DNA of 64,000 nucleotides from Saccharomycopsis malanga. Its lineage: Eukaryota > Ascomycota > Saccharomycetes > Ascoideales > Saccharomycopsidaceae. The notes under the pieces are model-generated. The model had not been told where the DNA came from and did no database searches. It saw only the letters and a list, made by a program, of their open reading frames with translations. The translations under genes and the position numbers were made by a program. Positions within the stretch are counted from its first letter, which is position 1; each line of letters starts with the position of its first letter. The stretch covers positions 2,046,001-2,110,000 of the forward strand of contig CP025325.1 in NCBI GenBank assembly GCA_004014935.1, written 5' to 3'. Positions 41,900 to 52,100 of the stretch are shown here, piece after piece.

Positions 41900-43163
41900 T
41901 CATACTATCATAGGTTTTTCGACCTAGATACTTTTAAATTTTGCAACTTGTTCCTACTACAGCTCTTTTGGAATATTTGATTTTCCTAGTACATAATTTC
42001 TCCAAATACGCATAATAATTACATTAATAATATGGATTTTGCTTGTTTTGAAGAAAGGCAAGTTTTCTGTATATTTTAACATGTAAGCACTATCTATAAG
42101 TTATCGCAGTATATAATACAAATTCAAAGACCGCCCACAGAAGATAAATTAAAAAAATCAAATTATTCGATACTAATCCTGTTCAAACCATTTGACAGAT
42201 ACCCAATGTTTGCCTGATACACACGAAAACTGCACCAACTTCATAGCAAAAAAGCAGAGCATGATTTTGATTTGGTACTCAAGCAATTCGAAACAATGCA
42301 ATGGTCAACTTGTCAACTATCAAACATCAAAATTAAAGCTGCAAAAGAGTTAAAGAAGTCAACAATGTAACCGCCCACAGAAGATTTATAAAAAAAAAAA
42401 GTTAAATATTGATCCTTAACTCAAATGCTGCTATATTTTGTCGAGTCATCAGTACTTCAAAAAGACCAATGTTGAACTATCAGCACATAAAGTAAAGTTC
42501 CCTTTTTAGACAGTCGTGCTTGCTAATGTATATATTAATAAGCTAAATAGCCTAAGCGAGCACCAAGTGAGGTCTTCCCATGACTTTGTCTCAGAATTTT
42601 CCAAAAAGTATCACCGAACCGTCACGAACAATGTGACTAGCATCAAAATAGCAAAAGGGTTTGTAAAAGCTTTGCTGTAAAAAAATTGAAAAAAAAAAAA
42701 CTGGTTACAAAAAATGGAATCCAGTCTCTTTTTATATTAAACAAACATGCTAAGCGCCGAGATAAAGTGCAACATCAAGACATGTTGCGCATGACTACGA
42801 GACCTTGTCAGTACTTACCTCCTGCAGGTATATGCTCCTCCTATATATGCAGTAGACGCGGCGCTTTCTGCCAGTCGACTAGAAATCTCTCTGTTTGAAT
42901 AAAACACTTCGCTTGTTAATTGTTAGAAAAGCTTGTCTTTATGTAAATTTGTTTAGCGGATGATAACAGTAAGCTTGTTAGCATCATGATAAGAGCGCAA
43001 TAGGAAGCTAATCATTGCAAAAAGGTCATGTATTGAATCTTTTAGTAAATATACAATTAATGATATCAATCATTTCGGCCTGCAGCTATTAAATAAATAC
43101 ATAGTATACAGCTTCTAATATTAGTTATTATTACCTAAAACAATCAATGAATACAAAATATTA
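41900..43163. other. intergenic, glycine-rich gene to SWD1 3' end
   Basis: 1.26 kb, AT-rich. The exact 16-mer ACCGCCCACAGAAGAT occurs twice (42130-42145 and 42370-42385), each followed by an A-rich run (listed). A short GC-richer part at 42780-42890 has CCTGCAGGTATATG. No gene seen. Confidence 0.5.
42130..42385. repeat. direct repeat of ACCGCCCACAGAAGAT, 240 bp apart
   Basis: Exact 16-bp copies at 42130-42145 and 42370-42385, with looser similarity continuing (A-run, then GATACTAATCC against GATCCTTAACTC). They may be remnants of a local duplication in the 3' flank of the glycine-rich gene. Confidence 0.75.
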
Positions 43164-44660
43164 TCAATCCTCATCGTCGTCGTCAGGCGCTTCGATTTCT
43201 AGTTCCACCAGCACTGGAATGACAAAAGACTCTTCATCCTCGAGTCCTCTGGCGTCTACCTGATCTTTTGTAATAATATCCACCGACTCGTCTTCCTCAT
43301 CCAACTGCCGCTGGTTGAGCTCTTCATCAGGAAGAATGTCGAATTCGTCTTCTCGTTCTTCGTATTCTATGTTTTCCTCAATTTCAACAAAATCGGGGGC
43401 CAAAGCGCTCCACTTTTGAGGTATAATGTTGTTCCAGAGATACACATATCCTGAGTCGAGCCCATTAGCACCAATGCAGCATCTCTTGTTATTCCAGTCA
43501 ATGTCAAAAAGCTCTTCTTTCGGGCCTTCTAACACTTTGATCAAAGAGCCCATAGTGGTCTCCCACATGTATATATCGTGAGCACCTGTACCGTACGTAG
43601 ATGCAATTAAATAATCACCATTGTGGTTAGTGGTGATAGAGTTCCATTGAAGACGATTTATGACATCCTGGTACTTGTGCTCTATTTCAAATTCAATTTG
43701 GTCTGTTGTCTGTTCTTCATTATCCGTTTCGTCTTTACCATCGTCTTGATTAGGGGTCTTCTCTGTATCTACAATTCCGTTGGTGTCCTCGGTAACGCCT
43801 TCGCTATCAAAACCTTCTGGCTCAAAATTACTTTTGATATGGGTGCCTTTCCCTCTACTTTTCACATACTTATTCATAAAATCCTCATGTATAGATAATT
43901 GTCTAATAATTCGATCAGAGCAGTTGACAAAGATCTTCAAATTTTTTTCCGATACTGCCACCTGCTTAACATGGGAACTTGTTATTTTTTGTGAGTATAC
44001 TACATCAAAAGATTTGGCTGTAATATCAGTGCCATCAACAGCTATAATATTCAACCACCCTTTGCTGGTGCCCATGAATATATATCTGGCGTCAAAGGCA
44101 AAAGCTAGACAAAGTGCCAAATCCTTGGGCTTTTTCCTTTTTTTTATCAACCTTACGTCATCATTTCCATCGCTCTCGTTTTCCATATCATTGCCAGTGT
44201 ATTTCTCTGTTGGTAGGTTTAACATCTTGAAATCTTCCTCCTCGTGCCAATCGACATACACAGGGTCATGATTCAAAATACTGGCAATAAAAACAAATGG
44301 GTCATGTGGATGAATCTGGGCAAACCAAACAGGGCTCTCGAATATTATTTCCCGTATCACCTTTTGCAGCTCAAGGTCCCATAACAAGACGTTGCAATCG
44401 GTTGAAGCACTTAGTATATAACGACCACAGTTCGACCACAGTATAGACTGGATAACTCCAGTGTGTTTTCTGAGCACCGTGATAACCTGATTGGTATCAT
44501 TGTCAAAAATGCATATTGTGCCGTCCAAAAGCCCTGATGCCAAATAATCACCTTTTTTATTGAACTTGATGTACCGCGAATGGCCAAACTGCAAACTGTT
44601 TGTAAGCGTCTCTGGATACTCTTTCGCAACCTCAAAAGGATCCAACAACAAAAGATTCAT
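43164..44660 (-). CDS. SWD1: Swd1, COMPASS (Set1C) WD40 subunit
   Basis: 498 aa from the ATG at 44660. Swd1 (RbBP5 in animals) is a core subunit of the histone H3K4 methyltransferase complex COMPASS. The start MNLLLLDPFEVAKEYPETL matches S. cerevisiae MNILLQDPFAVLKEHPEKL, which fixes the start; the frame upstream reaches only a GTG. A seven-blade WD40 propeller contains SILWSNCGRYILSASTDCNV, VLLWDL, FMGTSKGWLNI, HKYQDVINRLQWNSI and MWETTMGSLIKVLEG. WSALAPDFVEIEENIEYEER, the family hinge that contacts the other subunits, precedes an acidic tail. Acidic inserts make it about 70 residues longer than in S. cerevisiae. Divergent from YOS9 by 345 bp. Confidence 0.94.
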   Translation of the reverse strand: MNLLLLDPFEVAKEYPETLTNSLQFGHSRYIKFNKKGDYLASGLLDGTICIFDNDTNQVITVLRKHTGVIQSILWSNCGRYILSASTDCNVLLWDLELQKVIREIIFESPVWFAQIHPHDPFVFIASILNHDPVYVDWHEEEDFKMLNLPTEKYTGNDMENESDGNDDVRLIKKRKKPKDLALCLAFAFDARYIFMGTSKGWLNIIAVDGTDITAKSFDVVYSQKITSSHVKQVAVSEKNLKIFVNCSDRIIRQLSIHEDFMNKYVKSRGKGTHIKSNFEPEGFDSEGVTEDTNGIVDTEKTPNQDDGKDETDNEEQTTDQIEFEIEHKYQDVINRLQWNSITTNHNGDYLIASTYGTGAHDIYMWETTMGSLIKVLEGPKEELFDIDWNNKRCCIGANGLDSGYVYLWNNIIPQKWSALAPDFVEIEENIEYEEREDEFDILPDEELNQRQLDEEDESVDIITKDQVDARGLEDEESFVIPVLVELEIEAPDDDDED

Positions 44661-45005
44661 AACAAATACGCGCCCTTTTTTGCAAATACTATCACTGCAA
44701 TCTTTCCAAACACTCTTGATCTCCACCTTTGGCCATTGTCCTCCGCCAAACTACTGTTTTTCAATATCATTTGTTTCTATAACCTTGGCATCTCTATAGT
44801 ACACCACTGAAAAATCTCAATGATATCTTGCTCATAACCACACCATTCCAACGGGTATAATTTGAATCAGGGAAACAGCAAGCCCATTTTGATCTTTTGA
44901 AGGTGGAATTCAACTTAATTTGTTAGGACCAGAGGTTCACCTATTATTGAAAAAAGATATTTGAGGTTGTATTTTGTTACTTGGGGAAATATTTGGAGAA
45001 CAATC
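44661..45005. promoter_or_regulatory. divergent promoter SWD1/YOS9
   Basis: 345 bp. On the SWD1 side a 14-codon upstream frame starts with ATG at 44735-44733 (minus strand), overlapping the possible leader. No other motif recognised. Confidence 0.4.
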
Positions 45006-46923
45006 ATGGCGTGGCATGGCAAAAAGTTTGTTTTTCTGAAGGTAGCGAAATGTATGGTGCTCATGGCGCTTCTTTCTAGCACTACAGAAGCCCTATTTGA
45101 TACACATGATGACGTATATTCCAGCCCAAAGGTATGTTTTGTGTTTTGTTTATAGTAATGCGGTATAGTTGCTAACATATGTCTAGTATGCAATAAAGTT
45201 TGATGATAACAAGCATGTACCGAGGGGTCAACTAAAGGAGTATATAAAAAAGAGTCTCGTAGATGATCCTGAGGGACAGCAGGGTTCATTTGAAATCATA
45301 AAGCATGCCACTGGGTTAACAAGAAAGAATAATTCTACAGATCCGAGCGGTCTTTTCAGCTCAACATACCTTTGTTATATTCCCTTAGTAAATGCCACAG
45401 TCAGTGAGGAAAGTCGTGATTTGAGTCTGATAATGCCTGACAAAGAGTCAAAGTTGGAGGCTGCTAAATCAGTGGCGTTAACAATGCGAAACTTTGGGTT
45501 TCCGCGAATTAATGCAGTCAAAACTAAAGACAATGAAAAAGCTACTGAGAAAAATTCGCTATACCACAACTGTATATATAAAAACATGGGTTACTGGACA
45601 TATGAATTCTGTTTTGATCAGTCAATTGTACAGTTCCATGCTGTGCTCGATAATAAACGTATAACCATGTCACAAGATGACCCAATTTTTAATCTTGCAA
45701 AATTTGATTCAACCGACAAACTGGATGATTTAATGCTAAATGCAGAATTGGAAAGGGACAAAGAAAATGATCATTCGTGGAGTTTTGTACAGCGCCTTGG
45801 AGCAGGTGATCGGTGTGATTTATCAGGATTAGAACGTGTTGTTCAGGTGAAATACATATGTGACAAAAATGAAAATAGACCTGTAACTACACCCTTTCAT
45901 GAGCATACTGATAAAGCTGCAGGAACAAAAAAACTTGATAATGGAATAAGCAATGTGCCATCTATTTCATGGATAAAAGAGTTCAAAACATGTCAGTACG
46001 AAATGGCGATTCATGTGCCTGCACTTTGCCTAATTAAAGGTTTCGACAACAAAAAGTATGAGAAGGTACACGATATTACTTGTTCCAAGATTGTGGAGGA
46101 CGATGAAGTTGTGCCTGTTAAAGATAAAGTTGAGCAGAAAAATCTTGATAAAGGCCAATCGCATGTTCCCGAAAGTGTAAAGTATATTGTAGAAAACAAA
46201 GAACTCATACAAAAATCTATTAGCAGCGTTCCCCAAGACGTGAACCGTATTTACAAAGAAAATTATGATATTGTTCCATTAGGACACAACTATTATCTTG
46301 GAATACCTAAGGATGTTGATTCCGGAAATCCTGCAAAAACCAATCTTCAGGTGCTTTTAAGCTCGAATGTTGAAATTTTAGACTACGTAATTCCAAAAGA
46401 AGAATTAAAGAAGCTTGTTGAAGCTGCAGTTGGCGTAATTAAATACCAGGAAATGACCAATACTAAAATCCAAAACTTGCGTCATGATGACTCTTACAAG
46501 TACATTGCTAACTTGTACAATTATTTAGGCGAGTACGTATCAACGGTTACATTGAAAATGTCTACATCCGGTAATCTCGTCTTTAAAAGCGTATACTATT
46601 CATCAGGATATCCCTTTGAGCTTGATTCGAACTTCGTGGCTGTCAAAGAGCAAAATACGAACCAGAAGTTCAAGGACGATTCCATAAATGCACACAATGT
46701 GATGCGTACACCAATGGCGGAAGTCCAAAAGCTTATTAAAAAAGGAGCTGCAGCTTTGAAAGTGAAATCAGACAAAACGACCCAGGATACTGACTCTTTC
46801 AAGGCACCAGATGATGTTGAAATAGAATGGTATGACGCTACAGAAGAAAATGATCTTCTTGAGGTACCAAAAGCATCAGACCAATTAAAGGTTACTCAAA
46901 ATTTTCCACGCGATGAATTATGA
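45006..46923 (+). CDS. YOS9: Yos9, ER-associated degradation lectin, spliced
   Basis: Exons 45006-45131 and 45187-46923 give 620 aa. Yos9 reads trimmed N-glycans on misfolded luminal proteins and works with Hrd3 in the HRD ubiquitin-ligase complex. Exon 1 codes a signal peptide (hydrophobic CMVLMALLSSTTEA after a Lys-rich start). The MRH lectin domain spans roughly 160-290: NMGYWTYEFCFDQSIVQFHA, RLGAGDRCDLSGLERVVQVKYICD and ISWIKEFKTCQYEMAIHVPALC, with the Cys pairs and the Gln/Arg/Glu/Tyr sugar ligands at expected places. The product ends PRDEL, an ER-retrieval variant of HDEL. The main frame has no ATG before 45433, so exon 1 is needed. Two in-frame CTG codons noted. Confidence 0.92.
45132..45186 (+). 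other. YOS9: YOS9 intron
   Basis: 55 nt. GTATGT at 45132, branch GCTAAC about 10 nt before the 3' TAG at 45184-45186. It joins ...SSPK to YAIKFDDNKHVP in frame. Confidence 0.9.
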
Positions 46924-47371
46924 AAAGGGACAGGACGTTAGATATTAATTGCTATGCTTGCATATAATATACCATTAATTTGTTTGTTTCAAGCTTTCGT
47001 CTGAAAATGTCCATAATAAAGTATATAGCCTAAAAATATGTCAAGTTGTGTTTGTCATACAAAACTCTGAGTGAATTGCAAATAAGTAGGTTTTTATTTT
47101 TTTTTTACGAACTGATATTATTTTTAAACCGCTATAAACAACAATAATGCTACGGTTCCAATGTAAAATCATGTTGATTTCAATGAGCCTCAAAATCGCT
47201 TCACCAAAAACATAAGCTCGTTGTTCGAAGCGCTTTTAAACAATACTTGCCGCAACAAAATGTTGAAAATTTGCTGAGCTAAAACAGGTTTCACTTGCTG
47301 AGACGTAAGTGCTCTTATGTTTAACATATAAAAACAAATTACAGGTCCAAAAAGAAAGAAAGCCAAAAATT

Positions 47372-47392
47372 TATATATATATATATATATAT
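47372..47392. repeat. TA dinucleotide run
   Basis: About ten TA units. Confidence 0.9.
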
Positions 47393-48420
47393 TGATTATT
47401 GATTGAAACTAGTAATTTTGAAACATATTTAGATGCCTGTTGAACCAAAATGCTTTGAATTTTTCACATTTATGTCTGAATCTTTAATTTAAAGATAATA
47501 GGTTAAGAGAATGTTTGACGGTAAAAAGTTAATATTAATATTTTCAAAAAGATACCTAACCAATTGGTTATTTGTTGAATTTAACTTCTTTCAGATTGCA
47601 AATTTTCAAGTTTTTCTAATTTATGACTGAAGGGACCAAAATCATTTTATTAAAACTTTTGATTTTTTACAATAATTAGTGAAGAAGGTTGATTTTATAT
47701 TAAACTAAAAATTTACGAACCTTTTTTTTGAGTGTTCGTTTAAATCTAAAAATAAGCTTGAACTCTATTTAATGTATTGTCATTTTGATCAAGATCAAGT
47801 TAGTGGCCAACAATATAATTCATAAATAAAAGCTTTTATTGATGAAAATAGTTTTGCTTTATTATTGCCTGAATGTACATATTCAACTAACGTTACTATA
47901 CTCTGGAAATATTATCACCAGCAGTTATATCAACTCAACATGAAAATATCTTGTCTCTACGAAACATGCAACAACCATATGATGCTTACTTTAAAGTACA
48001 TGCGCCAATTACGACCAACGGGGGTAGAGAAGGCAGAACAGTGAGAGTCAAATTAGTTTCGGACATAAGTTAAGGTCATGACACGAGGTTGCGTCGACGG
48101 AGGGTGCAGAGTTTCCATATATAGTAGAGCCCAACGGTTATTTTCGTAGTATACATGCGTCATGCGGCGTTCAGCAGCAGTTAGGCACAGGAGACGCAGT
48201 ATCTGTAACAGCGTTAAAACAGTCTTAAGTGGTCAGGTTTTTTAGGAGCGACAAAATCTTGGGTGTTGAAAATAGTCTAAAAGCGGTATAAGGTTTTGAA
48301 TGTGATTTGATAAAACGTATGGGCAGCAATGCCAAACACCTTTGGGTGTGATGTGGTGAGACATCCATTCACAAGGGCGTCGCAGGGCCTAAAGACACTG
48401 TGTTCTAAGAAGAGAATAGT

Positions 48421-48458
48421 GTGCACCAAACTGCACTATTAGCCACACTCTGGTGCAC
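48421..48458. repeat. 8-bp inverted repeat GTGCACCA...TGGTGCAC
   Basis: Perfect arms at 48421-48428 and 48451-48458 with a 22-nt spacer, each arm itself containing the palindrome GTGCAC. About 720 bp before BEM2. Confidence 0.7.
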
Positions 48459-49175
48459 TAGTATTTCCCAACAAGGGACGGAGACCTACCGAAAAGGGAA
48501 GTCGCGTTACGCACCTATCTGTATATATCACGCTTTTTGACCCCCAGGCCGCATAACACCCCCGAAACATCACGGCGACAACGGTTACGTGGCACACAAT
48601 TTTCATTCTTCATACTAAGGTGGTTACTCGCACTGTCAACGATCTTCAATAACAATAAACAATACAGTTGTTAGAAAGAGAGAAACGGAGAAAAAAAATA
48701 ACCGGGAAAATCAGAAATCAGAAAGTCAAAAAAGCCAAAAAAAAAGAAAATCAGCCTGATTGGTTTAGGATTTTCATTCTATACTGTCAATTTCTGTTTT
48801 ATTTACTCAAAGAGACGCCTATCAATCCTTTTGATTCTTGCAATCGTTCTCTTTTATTACCCATAGTACTGGTTATTACAGTTTTTTGAGTTGTGTTTTT
48901 TAAACGCTCTTGCGTGTCATAAAACAGGCCCTTTAAGATTGTGTGAGACTTGTTGAAACATCAACAAGTGTTCATAGTTTGCAATAGCCAAGTATTAGTG
49001 TGTTTTTTTTTTCTAAAAAGATAACGCTGTTCGAGATACCATACAGAAATAAGTGAAAAACAAAAAATATAGCCGAAAAGGACAACACATAACGAATAAA
49101 TCGAGCTGTTTAATATCCGGCGAAATCTTCGGCGTTGACATTGATTCGGAAAACAATCTAGATCAAACAATCAAG

Positions 49176-52100
49176 ATGAAAAGTCTTCTTAAAAGCACTA
49201 GAAACAAACGGAAGAGCGTCAACGAAAAGTCGTCCACCTCTAAAAGCGGACCAAGTTCCAAAGTGTCTAGTAGATCTGGAAGCAGATTGGGAAACAACCG
49301 GTCTCTTTTCGACACAAGGAATAGAAGTGCCGAATCTGATATAAACTCAATCAGTGATCCTCAGGTTCCCTCGTTTGCCCGTAATCCAAATGCCAGCCAA
49401 CACCCATATTCCAATTTGAAGCAAAAGAACCAAAGAGATTCCAAATCGTCTGCTACATTCATGGAACCAGGCAGAAAAAGCTTCGAAAGCCAATTATATG
49501 ATAACATTTCAGAGTTTTCTCAAAATGCTCCAGCAACAGGCACTGCGCCACAGGACCATGACCAAACCAGTATAATATCTAACGAAGAGCCAATAGTTAA
49601 ACAGACAAACCCTTTAACAAATGGTAGCAACTACGTGTCTCCTACATCGCCTACTCATAATATTGATGAAACTCCTGTTGGAACTATAACAAACACTTTA
49701 GAAAACGTTAATATTAATGAAGGACAAACCGACAACATTGATAGATCCTCGTCTTCTTCTGCTTCTAACAAAACCGCAAATACTGCTGCCAAGACAGATG
49801 TTGCTTCTCCTACTATTAAGAAGCCTGCTCTGGTTTCCACGTCGCAGTATTTCTTACCAGCGCCTAAACTGGTGAGCAATTCTGCTTCTCAGTATCTTTT
49901 ACCTACCCCCAAAACCATCTCTGCTCCAAAGCAGCAACAACAGAAAGCACCAGCTTCACCATCGAGATTACACCGTAAATCTTCACTTGAATCAGCAGTT
50001 CCTCAATCACCTATTGCCCACGAAATATCTGGTCCTATTCCATCACAGCAGCTTCCTCAGCCCCATCCAGAAGAGCAGCAAGAGCAGCCTATATCAAAAG
50101 ATGTCGAATCAAATGTATCTAGTAAAGATGACGCTACGTTGGTTTCAAACAGATTCCCTGGTAAGCTCAATAGTGGAAATTACGACCATGTGGTATTAAA
50201 AAGCGGTTGGTTGAATAAGGGCTCTAATATGACATCATGGTCCTCTTCCATTACTGCAGACACTTGGAAATTGTACCGTGCTGAGTTGAAAGGTGCAAAT
50301 TTGGTTTTGTATAAGCCACCACATGATTTGGGTATCAAACATTTTGAACCAAATTTTGCTAAAGATCTCGAAGGTGCTAATGGATCATCGTTGAGCCCAG
50401 TACCTACTATTACCGAGGAAAACCCACGGTCAACCAGTAATGATTCTAAGGCTCAGGAATTGGAAATTTCTAGCCCTAGTGAAAGTGAGAACAATGAAAA
50501 CAAATCGGGGTTGTCTAACAGTTGGAGCACTGCTACTTTGAACAAAAATGTCAGACAACCAGGTGGATTTCAAGCATCAGCAGAAATTTCTTATGTATCA
50601 GAAATATATCCTCATCCAGATTTGCAATTTGATGAGAGCCAAAGTGTTGCTAATGGATCCTTAGAAGCAGTCTGCCATGCCCTATTGTTCAATACCACTG
50701 AAGACAATAGATTATCCACACAGTTAATCTCAGTAATTCCATTGTTTGGTGACACCGATACTGCCATTGGATATTTTATTCAATACGCTATCATGTTTAT
50801 GTGCACCGAATCGCATACTCGATTCAAACAAAAGGTACATGGTTTCAAGTTTCCATTAGCCCCTACTCTAATCAACAAAAAGCCAGTAATCATCAGTGAG
50901 ACCACAGATTTGATCATCACCAACAGATTGGCGTTGGTGGTATCTGTGATTCAGGATCAGTTTCCTGGAATGTTAATGGACCAGGTGATCTTCGAAAAGT
51001 TGTTGAAATTGTTAGAATTGATTGGGGTTCATAACGAAGCCTTAGCCAAGGATTTGAACATCAAAGTTATTCAAAAACAACAAAAGATGACTGAGCTTTT
51101 GGTATTTGATACTGGTTCTGCTTCCAGAGCTTTGACCAAGGAAGAATCTACTTTGTCTGCTGACAATTTCTTGAAACTTGATTTAGACGAATTCAGTAAT
51201 CAAATCAATTTGGTTGACTTAAAATTCAATAAGGAATGGAACCCAAAAACCGATGCTTCTTTGTTATACGAGACTGGCTACTCATACTCTCGTTACAATC
51301 CGTTGATCTTTGACCCTGTAAATAACATTCATTATTTGGGTAGATTGTTAGTGAACCATTTGTTTGAGGATGAAGAAGCCAAACGCAATGTTCACTTCAG
51401 GGCTAAGATCATTCAAAAATGGGTTGAATTGGGCTCCATATTCGATAAGAAGGGTGACATGGTCAGTTGGCTAGCAATAGCCACTGTAGTCTGTTCCATT
51501 CCTATTCTTAGATTGAAAAAAACTTGGTCAGCTGTTGATTCGAAAACCTTGAAAACAGTTAGCACTGAATGGGGCCAAGTTGTGTTTGAATTGGATAGAA
51601 GAAACATGACTAGTGATACTGCTCATAAATCGTCGTATCATGTCATAGCACCTCAAGGAATTGGTGAAAGCTACTCTAGATACCGAGTGGTGCCATATTT
51701 CGGAGATTTGGCTGTCAAACTTACCACTAACATCACTTTGAAGCAATGCGAAAAACGTGTTCAAAGGGTGAAAATCTCTTTCAATAGATGGGATGAATAT
51801 TTGGCTCTTGTGAAAGAAACAAAAGATTTTGGTGATTTACCAGCACCAAATCCTAAAGTTCAAAAATTGTTATACAACTTGATGAGTATTCATGTTTCCT
51901 TACCTTCTTTGAAACAAGATGATGTCATGCAGTTATCTTTAGCTATCGAAACCGCAAACAGCAGTTCGTTGTATCAATTTTACTCTGCCTGCGATGCAGA
52001 AAAACCTCCTATTTCTGCTGGCTTCTATTATCCTATTTTGTTCACCGATGTGTTGCCAAACTATAGATTGTTTGATAAGGTTTCATTGGTTGATGCTGGC

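Larger units (their letters stand above)
46924..49175. promoter_or_regulatory. long intergenic region upstream of BEM2
   Basis: 2.25 kb. The first part is very AT-rich with a TA run at 47372-47392 (listed). The part 47990-48620 is GC-richer and carries an 8-bp inverted repeat GTGCACCA/TGGTGCAC at 48421-48458 (listed). It may be a control region for BEM2 or hold an undetected RNA gene. No ORF is convincing. Confidence 0.45.

Noticed and set aside
44661-44726. 22-codon extension of SWD1
   Set aside because: Starts with GTG; the ATG at 44660 matches the family N-terminus.
49053-49175. 41-codon extension of BEM2
   Set aside because: Starts with GTG; no ATG and no splice acceptor seen that would make it coding.
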